64,000 nucleotides of DNA from Pontederia crassipes (GCA_030549335.1 CM060194.1:32136171-32200170); one strand, 5' to 3'; positions 11,848 through 23,988 are shown, counted from the stretch's first letter. A program made the numbers and translations. Notes: generated by a model from the sequence alone, not told the origin.

Positions 11848-12295
11848 GTCAATAAAAATTTTCCATTGACTCAGAATTTGAAAAACCTTACCATTTCATC
11901 CCAATTGTATACATTGAAATCACTCTACTGAGGAAAGTCCTGAATAGTGACGTTTTTTCTTATAATTAAATCTATGTTTCTTTTACATGTGCGTTATTTT
12001 GCTAAAATTATTTTTTAATTGCTGAAAATAACAAGGTATAAATATTTATTTATTTATTATTTTTTTATTACATGGGTTTCTAAATTACTGAAACTAACAA
12101 CTTGAGCTACGGCGAGGGCGTGAGGCGCCTTCAGTTCTCACGCTCTTCCTCCTCCCAACTCCGGCGCTCTTCTGAGATCAGAATAAACCATAAAGTGGTT
12201 CTTCTTCTTGTTCTTGTTTCTGCAGCGAACCGAAACCTTTACGAAGAGGCGATGCCCCAGATCTCGAGTTGGAAAAGCTGAAATCGCAGGTCACC
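11848..12295 (+). promoter_or_regulatory. Upstream region and 5' leader of the NDUFAF2-like gene
   Basis: AT-rich DNA turns GC-rich at about 12105, where the leader probably begins. The leader holds a short upstream reading frame, 12252-12281 (MPQISSWKS), out of frame with the main start at 12296. An in-frame ATG at 12269 could add nine residues (MEKLKSQVT). Because the 12296 start gives a basic N-terminus like a mitochondrial signal, I prefer 12296. No TATA box was confidently placed. Confidence 0.45.
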
Positions 12296-15200
12296 ATGTC
12301 GAGGCTGATCTCGAGGTTCTTGGGCCTCTTCAGGACCCGTAACGCCGTCGGTGTCGACAAGGCCGGCAACCGTTACTTCACCCGGGTGGAGGAGATCGAC
12401 GGATTCAGTGAGCGCCGGATCGTATTTTTCTCTTTGTTTACTTTGACCACGACATGTTTGCGTTAATTCCCTCGAGTGCCCTGTGCGTCCTTTTTTTTTC
12501 CTCGGCAGCAAGCGCCTTGGTCGAACAGAACTCCTTCATGATGGACTTTTCATAACTGTAACATAAATTGTCCGTTTGTGGGTGTAGAATGTTATACGCT
12601 TCGAGAAATGGTGATCTATCTGTTAGATGAACAGAAAAAAAAACGATCCGTTCTATAATTGTTAAGGATTATGGTTCGTTTCGAAAGTTGTGATGAAAAC
12701 CTGTAAGATTACAAGTAAACAAAGTTAGAATTGACAACTCCTGTGTGTGGGGGTAGGAATGTTGAATTGATCTAGCAGGAAAAACTATATATATTCTTGT
12801 CTCTGCATAAATTATAATCTTGTTTGCAGCACCAAGATTATGAAATTTTATGAGCTATTTTCTGCATTGTTGTGGCACAATTATTTGATATGAGCCAATT
12901 TTCCCAAAAACATAACGAATTGCTTCTCCATTGCTGTTACATTGAGTATGAGTTTGATGAAGAATATGTTTTATGAATATTTAACTTTTCAGAAATGTTT
13001 TCTTCACTATATTTGTGGATAACACTAGATCGAGTCAATTAATCCTTCTGTATACTATGGAAAACTAACAGACTATATGAAGAAGTCGAGCTTATATATA
13101 TATATATGTATGTATGTATGTAGGGAAAAAATGAGCGTGGCATGCACTTTCCATGTCATGCACATGTCAAGCGGCTTTACGCATACTTATTTTTATTTTT
13201 TTCGATATCTTTCTTTATTAATAACTTAGGGGATCATTGGTGATAACAAAAGATAATTTTATAGCATAAGAAGTGAACAAAAATGATTATATCTATTATG
13301 AAGAATAAATAATGTGCATAAGTTCGTAAAATTTTGAAAATGATAAATATAATTATTGTTGATGATTTAAATCATGTTATTATTATTATCAATGATCCTC
13401 TAAATTATAATGAAGAAGAACAACAACAACAACAAAGCCTTATCCCACTAGGTGGGGTCGGCTACATGGATCCTGCTCTAAATTATAATGAAGAAAGATA
13501 TAAAAAAAGAAAAGTATGTATAAAGCCGTTGACACGCTCATTAAACCCATATGTGTGTGTGTATATATGAGCGTGCAATCACAATCTGTGATTGCACCGT
13601 GCAATCTCAATTTCTGGGCTTTTAGTTGGCATCATTTTGATCAAATGATTCAGATTGTTGTTTGGGCCATCAAGTCAAAATGACCAAAGGTCCATAACTA
13701 TGGGATTACACAGTTGTGATTGCACGCTAATTTAACTCATATATTATGTGTGTGCGCGCATGTGTATCTTGGCTATGGGTTCATAGTAATTGTTTTTAGA
13801 GGAAAAAGGATGACCACCAGGATATGTGAAGTTGTCATTCAGGTATATATATGGATTCACAGTAATTGTAGATTCATATTAGGAAAGATGAAAGTGAAAA
13901 TGGTTGTTATGTCTGGATCACTTTCTTTGTAACTTTAACCAGTGTCCATCTCCAAATGTAATGCTGATATGACATTTGTACTTATAGGGAAGGAGAAGAG
14001 ATGGGTGATTTTCAAAGATGAGCAAGATCCCACCTCCATTCCAGGTGTGCTGTATTTTGATAATTAATCTTGCATTAAAGTATTTGTGAATGTAAGTTTT
14101 GAGGATCAATACTTATACAAGTTCAAAAGTTAGAGTAGCACATGTTTTTAAATATTTTGTAATGTAAACAATTTTATTTTGCATCAACTATCCATCTTAA
14201 CTTTACTACATTTTTTATAATTGTAGTTGAGTGGATTTGCTGGTTGAATGGTCAGAGAAAGAAGGCTCCAACTCCTGAGGCAAGACAACAATAGATTCCT
14301 ATTATTCTCAAATATTTACTTAGAAGCTTTTAAGTGGATACTCCCAACTGCTTTATGATTTTTTAATTTTTAATTATTTGTTCATAAATAGTAGAGGTTT
14401 TAGCAGTTCAGTTGCGTGCATTGAGAACTAGCAATAGATGTCAATGCTAAATACCTAAAGACCGGTAACGCATGAGGTGGAATCATTTGACCATTACTGC
14501 TAAATGCAAGATCATAACTGGACAACTTTACTCCTTGGCTGGTTATTCACATTTTTATCAAAGAAGAAGGATCCAAACAATCATTGATTATACCACAGTT
14601 CTGACAAAAATGTTCCAGAGCTATTAAAATTCCATAGTTTGGCCTTTGTTTAAAGTCCATGTTATTCTGCTTATTTGCAGAGGCCAAACTAGGGTAGAAG
14701 TACAACAACAACAACAAAGCCTTATCCCACTAGGTGGGGTCGGCTACATGGATCATACGACGCCATTCCGCTCTTATATTCGTTGATCCATGTTCATAAG
14801 ATTCGACAGAGTTTTACGCTGGCTGTCGGGGCCTAACACAACCCTCCTCTTTTATCCGGGCTTAGGACCGGCTATAAAACATAGGCGGAGTTCCAAACTA
14901 GTGTTGTGTTATTCCCTCGTTATGTTTCCCATGTTTGATTCATGTTGATATGCAGAAAGCGTGTTGAGAGACTGTGTTTCCATGCATGCTAGCTGCTTTT
15001 TATGCTCGTCCAAGGCTGCTTGCATGCAATGATCTTCAGTTGGATTCACTTTTTTTCTGTGTGGTTATTTTCTTATGCTATAATTTGTTTAATGTCAATG
15101 GTTATTCTGGGGAGATTAGTTAGCTCAGTAAGTTGGCTAAAAGATGTCATCTCTAACTGCTGATTTCAGGAAATGGAAGAATTTGAAGCACGACGTGAGC

Positions 15201-17310
15201 TGGTAAAGCAGAATGTTGCACGTCAGTACCTTGGATTTTATCTGTTTCTAGTTTTGTCGAAAATCATTTGAATCACATCAAAGTTGTGGCTGCATCATAA
15301 ATGTTTTCTGTAGTTAACTATGCCATCTCATAGTAAAACAACTCGTCTTAAGTTTGAATTTCTTGATCCTGGTCAGTAATTCAACTGCATATTAACCTTC
15401 TCTTGTTTGCTCAATGAAGTTCTAAAATATATGCATCTTTATTTTCATGAAGTTTTGAAGCAGAAAGAAGAAGAGGAAAGAAAGTCAGGAGGTCAGAAAA
15501 ATAAGACAATTGGTAAGTGTGTTTTTAGGAATCAATTAGAACACTTTCAATCAACTTTGTTATGAAACATTGATAAGCGACAAGGGTCCAGAGTCTGATA
15601 TCATTTCATAAGTTCACACGGTTCTTTGTACTATGAGGGCTCCAAGATAGTCTGTTTTGTATCAACCTTGTTTGAAATGCAGAAATGCTAAGTAGTCACC
15701 TTGATGTGCGCAAGTCTTTCTATAAAAAGGGTCCTGAGCTTGAGTTTATGCTAGTCAAAGTACTTGTTGTAATATGAATAATAATGTCACATGTGACACT
15801 ATGTTTAAGAACCCAATTTACATTATGACATGTTGCACACATGTATTAGCTGCTAGATAGATCATGCCATGGACAGTTCCTAGAGGGACAGTATGAAAGT
15901 CAACAATATAACAACTATATTCAAGTTCTTAGACTACATTTTCCCAGATTTTGGTACATTAAGGTAAATTATTTGATTTCTTTGATCACAATTGAATTGA
16001 AGGTAAAGGTGGAAGTCCAGATTTTAAGAGCTTCATTCAACAATTTCCCGAGGCTCAAACAGGTAATAAAATGGTTTTAAATTTTCAATCTATGCTCAAC
16101 AAAAGAAAAACAATCATCTATATTCAGTGACTCTTTTGTTTTGAAACACTACTCCCATTGTGTTTGATGCAAATCATCATCAGTCGCTTATGTCTGTGGT
16201 TCTCAGTGAGTGGTATGGGATCTTGAGAAATTTCTTTGAGAAAAAGATTTCTTATTAATTTACAAAAATTCTATTTTAGCTTATCTTTGCTATGCTATAA
16301 GAATATGTGAATAATTTCATCTATCACAGCAACGCCACATTGTTGATTTTATTCAAATATTTGTTTTAAACGTGGTACATTTTACTTTTTTACAATCTAT
16401 AAGTGAGAGATCATTTTTTGAAACGAATAAGTGAGAGATCATTGCAGTGACTTCATTTGTGACTACTCCGTTTGTCATGAATCCTATTTTGCTAATTTCT
16501 CTAATGCTAACAGAGTCAGAAAAAGGCATGGATGTAAAGAATGAAACAGATGAAGAAAGGTAAGTTTCTAATAAACTTGCCTTCACTTTTATGTTCTTTA
16601 GCTCTCTGCTCAAGCAGGTCTTAAACACCTCATTACTACTTATCCGCATGTAATCTTCTAGTTTTGTACTCTAATCAGAAAATCAATCATACGTCAAAAA
16701 AAATGTACCATACCAGCAGACTTATTATTCTGTTGGTATATTGCGAAAACTATTCAGTACTGGCAACTATGTCACATGACCAGCGCCAGTAATTTGTGTC
16801 AGTCATATTGTAGCATACCTTGGTTTATAACTGTACCTTTAAGCCTTAACAAACCTCAAGCTGGACGCACCATATGATGAAAAACCATGCTATTCTTGGA
16901 ACTTACTATATAAAAGAATGGATAAGCTATTGTAAACACAAGATCTCTCTTAGTTATTCACATTTGAATATCAATCATAAGCGACTTGGGTTCTGGTGAA
17001 GCTTGCAAGTACTGCTTGTTCGTTGCAGAACTGAAATTACTTGATCTATAGAAACTTTTGGTTACTTCAAAAAAAAAAAAAGAAGAAACTTTTGGTGCCA
17101 TTTCCCCAAAAAAAATGCTTCATACAGATCATCCTATGCTTGTACTCCTCAAAGGAGTGCTCATCCGAGAGTTGTCTGAATGTAAACTGAAGCAAGCATC
17201 TGGCTAGATATTTATTATAATGCAATTATATAATTTCTTGTTTCAGGTCTTCTGAACCAACTGGTTCTGGTCAGACGTTCAAACCAGGAACTTGGCAACC
17301 ACCGACATGA
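12296..17310 (+). CDS. NDUFAF2: NDUFAF2-like mitochondrial complex I assembly factor (mimitin homologue)
   Basis: Eight exons join in frame to 167 aa: 12296-12407, 13988-14044, 14227-14279, 15170-15221, 15453-15512, 16003-16062, 16514-16559, 17247-17310. The N-terminus MSRLISRFLGLFRTRN is basic and amphipathic, as in a mitochondrial presequence. GVDKAGNRYFTRVEEIDG, KEKRWVIFKDEQDPTSIP and EWICWLNGQRKKAPTPEE are the conserved NDUFAF2/B17.2L core. The rest is charged (coiled-coil-like EMEEFEARRELVKQ) and ends FKPGTWQPPT. In the family this protein acts as a chaperone in late assembly of respiratory complex I in mitochondria. Intron 3 appears to use a GC donor (GAG|GCAAGA); the others are GT-AG. 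Introns 1 and 3 carry RTE-tail insertions. There is no sign of inactivation. The family call is secure; the function is inferred from homologues. Confidence 0.9.
13418..13475 (-). mobile_element. Very short 5'-truncated RTE/SINE-tail insertion in intron 1
   Basis: Only the terminal 58 bp of the shared tail (CAACAACAACAACAAAGCC through GGTCGGCTACATGGATCC) were inserted. A perfect 20-bp target duplication, starting CTCTAAATTATAA, flanks it (13398-13417 and 13476-13495). It shows that the tail alone, with its (TTG)n end, is what the retrotransposition machinery started from. Confidence 0.85.
13570..13728. mobile_element. MITE-like element with 15-bp terminal inverted repeats, intron 1
   Basis: The left end AGCGTGCAATCACAA (13570-13584) is repeated exactly inverted at 13714-13728. 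The 159-bp element has no coding capacity. Just inside the left end a second inversion (GCAATCACA / TGTGATTGC) makes a hairpin. No clean target duplication is visible, so the superfamily is unknown. Confidence 0.6.
14703..14891 (-). mobile_element. Short retroelement sharing the RTE tail, intron 3
   Basis: A complete copy, in minus orientation, of the roughly 180-bp element also found at 52755 and 55540: head ACTCCGCCTATG, middle CCCGGATAAAAGAGGAGGG, and the shared RTE tail ending (TTG)n. A 9-bp repeat, CCAAACTAG, occurs at 14684-14692 and 14893-14901; it is a possible target duplication but is separated from the element by 10 bases on one side. It sits in intron 3 of the NDUFAF2-like gene. 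Confidence 0.75.
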
Positions 17311-18781
17311 TTGTCAAATCCATAATACTGAAACACTTGGGCAAAAACATAGATGATTGTTTAAATTTCCTTGGTTCCTTTTCTTCGACATCTTGTCCCA
17401 GCGCTTCTCTCAGCCACCAAAAGCCAATGACTTTGTCTTCAGGCGCTCCAGTTAATAGATCTTCAGTGGTTCATGTTTCAGCTTCTTGTCTTGCGCGCCA
17501 GAAGCTTTGACCAGTTATGGATCCAATCCACTGTAGTTTAGCATACTTGAGGGAATTTTTGTTGTATGAAATGTTAATTTCATAGCCAGTGACCTGAGAT
17601 CCATACTCCGGGAGGCAAAGGTTCCTGGCTCAGCGGATTGTTCCACAAATCATACTTTTGTATGTTGATTTAAGTAATTCGTAGGTTCGTTGAGATGCGG
17701 ATATAACCATTGGGGCTATAGTCAATCCACTATTCTATCTGAACTTTCTAAAGTATGGGAGTTACCATTATATTTGAATTTTGAAAGACATGTTGAAGCT
17801 ATATGATTGAACAATGAATAGGAAAGAAAATGAAATCAGAGAATTTTATAGTGGATATTAACTTCTAATATTAGCTACCATTTTTTTTGCTATCACCAGA
17901 GAGCAATGGTCTCCTTTATAAAGATGTTGAGTACGTGAGATAAGGGTACTCGAATTATCTGATATCAATAATGAGTAATAACTTTAATATTTTTTCGCCC
18001 AAATTTTCTCCCGATATGAGAGTGCTCGTTGGAACTATTCCATCATATCCATGGGAGCCATGCAATTTATTTTCATTTCGTCAGAAGCATGATAACATGA
18101 GCTTTGCTGACAATTATCCATTCATTTTAGTGCCTTCTTTTGTTAATTAAAAAGATCAGAAGAAGATAATTTAAGAAAATACACGTCAATATATGCAACT
18201 ATTTCATTTGTCAGTAGAATCAGATTGTCCATTAATTCTGCCTGATTTTTGAGGAGTTCCACAATGTGTCTTCTTAGTGACTTGAATTCTAAAAAAGAAA
18301 TAAGATATACAGAAGAAGGCAGCTCAAGGCTGTATAAAAAAAATCCATTTCATAAATCTTAAATTGGCCGACATCAGGCAGGTCAAATATGGCCGCCAGA
18401 TGCTTAAAAAACAAGTTTGGAGAGTTAACAATAACAATGCCAACTTTTATCAATAATGTCAAACACCGAGACGAAAGAACTTTGACCAACGGTTGCATCA
18501 GTTGCACTGGAATATAATAGGTTAATCATAGAGATTGAGCAGTCCAAGCAGGTTAATCAAATTCCATCCTCTTATACTGCAAATCAAGAATCGAAGGCAT
18601 TAGCATCAATAAAATTTCCCATTATCTTTAACAAAGGTGTCATATTGATACTTCATACCTAATGAATCTATTGAGTGTTGCTGATCTCTTTCACATTTGT
18701 TTTTTTCACCTTGCTGCCCCTATTTCAACAATATAATATAAGATTAGCAACATAAAATTTTGAATGAAAGTAAATATGCTA
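17311..18781. other. 3' flank of the NDUFAF2-like gene and spacer
   Basis: Includes the 3' UTR of the NDUFAF2-like gene, which I could not end precisely, then AT-rich DNA up to the FRS pseudogene. I see no further gene. Confidence 0.5.
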
Positions 18782-21105
18782 CTAAACAATATAATTGACT
18801 TTTACTTTTTCAATTGGACATGATGTCACATAATGACCTTGTTTTAAACAATGGCTACATGTCCTTTTCTTTTTTTCACCTTGTGACATTGAGACTTCGA
18901 TACGAGATTTAAGTCTTTTTATATTCTTTGGTATTCCTTTTGATTTTACAAAACAAGGGTCATGTATCACTAACTTTGAAACTTGTGATGGCACTTCATC
19001 ATCTTGAAAAGGCACTTCATCATTTTTAGAAGATACTTCATCCATATCACATTTTCTTACATTCTCTAAACTTTGAATGCCTTCCTTTAAAAATGAAATT
19101 TCAACATCTAAATGCTTGGGTAAATGCAAACTCACTTCTATAAATTTCTGTGCATTCCTTCTAAAATTCATTTTTTGTGAAAGACTGACAACCCGTTGAC
19201 CAATGGAAGAATTGCATTTTGCATCATATACCATTTGCACTATTGAATAACGAACATTTATCGTCCAACGATGAAGAATATATTGCTCAGGTAAACACAT
19301 AACTCTATTTTCATTAAGAATGAGCAAAATATGAGAACACAAAATTCCTTCTCGTTCAAACATTTTGCAAGAACATTTTATCGAACCATTTTATTGGGTA
19401 TTGTACTCTACAATAATATTTCTTTTGTCCTCCGGTCCTGATTGATATACTGAGTACATAATCTTCTCACAATCTTGTAAGATTATTTGTTTCCAGAATT
19501 GTATAATATTTTCAAATTATTCTTGAAAGATTTTGAACACATTTTGTGTGTAGACCTTTGCCGCTTGATTCTCTAAAGGACTTTTTAAAGTAGAACTAAC
19601 AAATGTATTGAGATTTTTGAAATCTTTTCGCTCTTCAGCCTCACGACGAGTAGAAAGAGCTAAATCATACTGGTATACAAAATCAGATAATGAAGTATTT
19701 GAATTCATAAAGCCATAAAAAAGCATTAATACTCTCAGCTTTTTGAGTGGGTTGCATGCCCGCGCAAAAGGTATCATTTAAATAAATTGAAACCCATTGA
19801 TGCCGCTTGTTGTACATATGCTCCAACCTGTGACCATCTGAAATATCATATTCTTGTTTCAAAATTAGTCACTTGTCTTCAAATTCTTGGATATTCAAAG
19901 AATTATTAATCCATTTAAAATATTCTTTTTTGAAATTGTCAGGCATATATAAATATCGAAGATGTGTCAAAGCATTTTTTACTATATGCCATATGCAAAA
20001 CATGAGTCGACTTTTAGGAAGCACTTTATGAATTGCGTTGCCCACTGCAATGTCTTGATCATGTTTCTTTTCTTTCATACATTCTAACCAAGTCTCAAAT
20101 GACCAAAAGTGTCTTCAGTTTCATCAGTCAATAGCACACAACCAAGTAATGTTGATTGCCTATTATGATTAACTCCTGTAAATGGTGCAAATAACATTTG
20201 TAACTTATTTGTGCGATATGTCGTATCAAAAACAACATCGCCAAATGTCATATAATTATCTTGTGATCTACTATCGGCCCAAAAGAAACTTTTCCCTATA
20301 TCATTTTCATCCACCACCATTCTAAAGAAGAAATCAACATCGTTGACTACTTTCTTTTGAAAATAAGTTAACATAGCCATGCATTCTTCTTCCATGTTAT
20401 TTTTTCGTAATGTTTTCATATAATCTATGCACTGTCGAGGTGTTACAAAAGTCTCTCCGGATACTTAGCTATTTTAGAAGGTCCAATCCCGACATTTCTT
20501 AGTTCTCTCATAGGTTCTTTAGAAGGGATCGACAAGTTGTTATGGGAGGATAATCTACCAACGTCTGACTGTGAAACTAATTTATGTGTGTGCTCTTCAA
20601 TGAATCTTTTTGACCTTCTATTTGCCATCACTTGCAACTTTAGTAATAATAAAGCACCATTCTCTCTGACATTTCGTCTTCTTTTTACATCTTTTCCTAA
20701 AGTCTATTTTAACATGAGATCATTTTGACCTTGTTTAAAACAAACGAGCAATCTACCTATTGGCATATTTGTCTTTTTAGATTTATTACAATGATCTTTT
20801 CGCACGGAAAATCCAACTGATCTCCCATATGTATTGTAGAAAATGTAAACATCATCTTCTGTATCGAACTTCATGCCAATGAAAGGTTTATCAACTTTAT
20901 TATTAGCATGGTTCTCTACTTGAATTTGATCATTGTGAGCGAAAAAAATTGATAAAAAATTAGTGTAAAAAAGAATACTCAGAAAATAATACGCAATTTA
21001 TAATGAAAATATTATAACATCTCACAATTCTTCTGTGATTTTCTGTCCTTCAAATTGTTGATCTTGAGAATTTGAAGGAGATATGTCCATTTCAAATGAA
21101 GACAT
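18782..21105 (-). pseudogene. FAR1-related sequence (FRS) protein, broken
   Basis: The minus strand encodes an almost full-length FAR1/FHY3-like protein, the transcription-factor family derived from Mutator-like transposases. From the 5' end: a probable first exon (MSSFEMDISPSNSQDQ, ATG at 21105) and a likely intron to about 20950; the FAR1 DNA-binding region (YNTYGRSVGFSVRKDHC); the MULE transposase core (VVFDTTYRTNKLQM with FAPFTGVNHNRQS, then RLMFCIWHIVKNA); the SWIM zinc finger (CSCKMFEREGILCSHI); and a C-terminal CCHC knuckle (CSHCLKQGHYVTSC). It is interrupted by stops near 19859, 19515 and 19387 and frameshifts near 20455, 20090 and 19750. With several lesions it is a decayed gene or a dead MULE; terminal repeats were not found. 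Confidence 0.85.
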
Positions 21106-22420
21106 GACAACACCTATAATGAATATATTAAATGTCAAAACAAACGAGAATGCTTGCATGTATACAAGTCCATCATTAAACAGGTTGTTCTTTTAAAATT
21201 TAGAATTCTCTTATAAATACTTGAATAACATTAACAACCTATTGGACTTAAGGGAAGAATCAATTACTCTTCTACTTAAATATGGTTGACACAACCACAA
21301 ATGCAGGGAGACAAAAGAGAATAATGCATAAATAAAAGATACACAAAATGAGGATGATAGCAAATCGACATGAAATTCTTGGAAATTCCTTATTAAGTGT
21401 GACGCTCCATGTATGCCACATGTGAATTGGCTACCACGTGTGTCTACGAACTGAGCATGCTTCTGCCCCTCTCTCTCAAGGTGGCGTGCTAGAAGCCAAG
21501 CATGAAAGCATGCTTCTCTCTCTCTCTCTCAAGATGGCGTGCTAGGAGCCAAACATGAAAGCATGCTTCTCTCTCTCTAGGAGCCAAGCATCTTCTCTCT
21601 TTCTCTCTCTCTTTCTCTCTTTTTCGTATTCATAGACTTAGCAGTCTTGCTTTCAGTACAAATCATGAAATAGTGCAAACTATTAGTATATATTACTCCT
21701 TACATATTTTGCTATATCTCGTGTCATAAGTTGAGGATTTGCAGGTCTTTTTAATCTTTTTTTTTCCATGGAAGGGATAACTTCCTGCCTTATATATGCT
21801 TGTTTTTGTTACACTTCTTATATTTGATCACATATCCTTTCCATGATTGTCTTCTTCATCGGTTCTATTTTCACCGAGAAAGCCATCGAGTGGACGTGTT
21901 TAATGCTGTTTTGGGACAGATGGAGTCTCCTTTCGACATTCGAGAGAACGTGATTGAAAAATATAATCAAAATACAGGAAAATAGGACAAATGGAGGGAA
22001 ACTCACTCTTAACCAAAGAAGATGAGGCAAATGTGCAATCGTAGAAACCAGGTGTATCCGCTCAATAAAAAATACGATGCAATGATCCGACGATCATGAT
22101 CCAAGTGACGATTGAAGAGCATGATCAAGGCAACATCCAGCGCATGCGATCGAGGCGACATCCAGAGCAAGTGATTAAGGCGACGTTCGACGAGCGTGAT
22201 CGAGATGAAACTATTGAAAAGAAGACAATGGAACCAGTCGCGGCGATGGAAGGAACGGACATGCAAGCAGTAAGGGTTTTTTTTTATTGCTTTCTTAAAT
22301 CAAGGCCGTTGCTCTTCAATCCAACGAATGCGGAGGCTTCGAACATGAATGACCGTCCATTTGCAATTGGACGGTTGAATAGTGCGACGTATACATGCGT
22401 GAAATGACTGCGACGTAGGA

Positions 22421-22423
<3 letters not shown>
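21106..22423. other. Spacer with a CT-rich minisatellite
   Basis: Mostly AT-rich with no supported gene. Positions 21444-21625 hold about three copies of a unit containing AAGCATGAAAGCATGCTTCT, runs of CT, and GGCGTGCTAGGAGCC, decaying to (CT)n at the right. Short reading frames around 21800-22400 look non-coding. Confidence 0.5.
21444..21625. repeat. Minisatellite with CT tracts
   Basis: Tandem copies of a unit of about 65-70 bases: GAGCATGCTTCT, then CT-rich, then AAGGTGGCGTGCTAGAAGCC, then AAGCATGAAAGC. The third copy is shortened and runs into a pure CT/TTTC tract. Confidence 0.7.

Positions 22424-22501
<78 letters not shown>
22424..22501. repeat. (TA)n then (GA)n microsatellite
   Basis: About 27 TA units are followed by about 11 GA units, directly against the left end of the TIR element starting at 22502. 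A matching (TA)n tract flanks the other end (23936-23984). Confidence 0.95.
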
Positions 22502-22502
<1 letters not shown>

Positions 22503-23931
22503 GAATATTAGGGTGCTACCACACCACCATGCGCCCACACCTCTAGAGACATCCGATTTGAGATGGATGGATGAGATTGGGCCGCACCGGTTTGAGTGGT
22601 CAAGTGTGGTTCGTAGGGGGGCAGTAGGTGCAGTCGAGTGTCTACTCCCCTCCCTGTGCGAGACGTGCATCCAGCTTCATCTCCTCCAGCAGGACCCCTC
22701 ACCACTCCTGGCAGGCGCCATCCGAGGAAGACTCGATCGGAGGCGACCATTGGAGCTCCACTCGCCATAGTCGCGTCCGCCATAGCCATCATCGAAAATA
22801 GAAGAATAGAGGAGGAGGAAGCTGACACCTCCAACGGCGATTGCTTGGCCGTCGCCGCCAATCACAGGCACAGTCGGAGGAAAACTCGACCAGAGGCAAC
22901 CATTGGAGCTCCCACTTGGCCTCATCGTCTCCTCTAGCGGAGATCCCTTGGCCCTCGCAGGCGTCGTCGGAGGAAGACTTGACAAGAGGAGACCATTGGA
23001 GCTCCCATTCATCGCAGACGTGCCCGCCAAAGATGTCACCAGAAACAAAAGATCAGAGGAGGAAGCTGATGCCTCCAGCGACGACCCATCAGCCCTCGCC
23101 ACCCCTTGCAGGAGCCGTCGGAGGATGACTCAACCGGAGGCGACCACTGGAGCTCCCACTCGCTACAGTCGCGTCCGTCGTAGTCGAACATAGGAGGAAG
23201 AAGCTGACACCTCCAACGGCGACTCCTCGGCCCTCGCCGCTCGCTGTCGGAGGAAGACTCAATCGGAGGTGACCACTGGAGGTTCCACTCGGCCCCATCG
23301 TCTCCTCCAGTGGCGACCCTGCGTCCCTCCCCATCCCTCTTAGGCGCCATCAAATGAAGACTCAAGAGCTTCCACTCGGCCCCATCGTCTCCTCCAGCGG
23401 CGACCCCCTCGGCCCTCGCCGCCAGTTGCAGGCACCGTCGTAGGAAGACTCGACCGGAGGCGACCATTGGAGCACCCACTTGCAGCCGTCGTCGAAAATA
23501 GAAGAGTCATCGTCGATCATCTCCCCTCGTCGTTTGGAAGAGAGAAAGGGGCAAATCGTGAATCTCCCCTTGCCGATTATCTCCCCTGCCGATCATCTCC
23601 TCTCATCGACCCTCCCTTGCCAATCTTCTCCCCACGCCGACCCTCCCTTGCCAGAGCTCCCTCCATCGCCCATCGTTTGCCACCGCATCTGCCCTCCACC
23701 TACCGCCCACCACCCCCTGGAACCCTCGCCGATCACCCCGTCATAGAGCGCCCCTCACGATTCGCTGAACTAGACCCTCCTTGAAACCTCCACGAATCGC
23801 TCGAACCAAATCGTGCAAGATCTAACCAAACCGTGCAAGATCCCATCTCCTCCATCAATTAGCGATTTAACGTCTAGAGAGATGTGGGCACAGGGTGCTA
23901 CCACAAAGATGTGGCAACACCCTAATATTCC
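22502..23931. mobile_element. TIR element inserted in a TA microsatellite
   Basis: Both ends start, read inward, GGAATATTAGGGTG, and imperfect similarity continues for about 55 bases (CCCACAYCTCT and so on), making long terminal inverted repeats (22502-22555 and 23876-23931). TA repeats lie on both sides, as in microsatellite-targeting elements such as rice Micron; no other target duplication is readable. The interior is GC-rich and made of repeated units. Its many overlapping open frames on both strands are a by-product of composition, not genes. It is probably non-autonomous; the superfamily is not determined. Confidence 0.7.
22728..23480. repeat. GC-rich interspersed repeat inside the TIR element
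   Basis: A core (GGAGGAAGACTCGACCGGAG then GCGACCATTGGAGCTCCCAC) starts about seven times, near 22728, 22874, 22971, 23119, 23249, 23353 and 23441. The cores are joined by two kinds of linker: a long one with GAGGAAGCTGACACCTCCAAC, and a short one with CCCATCGTCTCCTCCAGCGG. Spacing therefore swings between about 90 and 150 bases. Confidence 0.75.

Positions 23932-23935
<4 letters not shown>

Positions 23936-23984
<49 letters not shown>
23936..23984. repeat. (TA)n microsatellite
   Basis: About 24 TA units immediately right of the TIR element, mirroring the tract on its left side. Confidence 0.95.

Positions 23985-23988
<4 letters not shown>

Noticed and set aside
17292-17510. Separate small gene at the end of the NDUFAF2-like gene
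   Set aside because: The frame overlaps the last exon in another frame and runs into the 3' UTR; no supporting features.
22284-23784. Many overlapping open frames of 80-147 aa on both strands
   Set aside because: They arise from GC-rich repeats inside the TIR element; peptides repeat and no protein family is visible.
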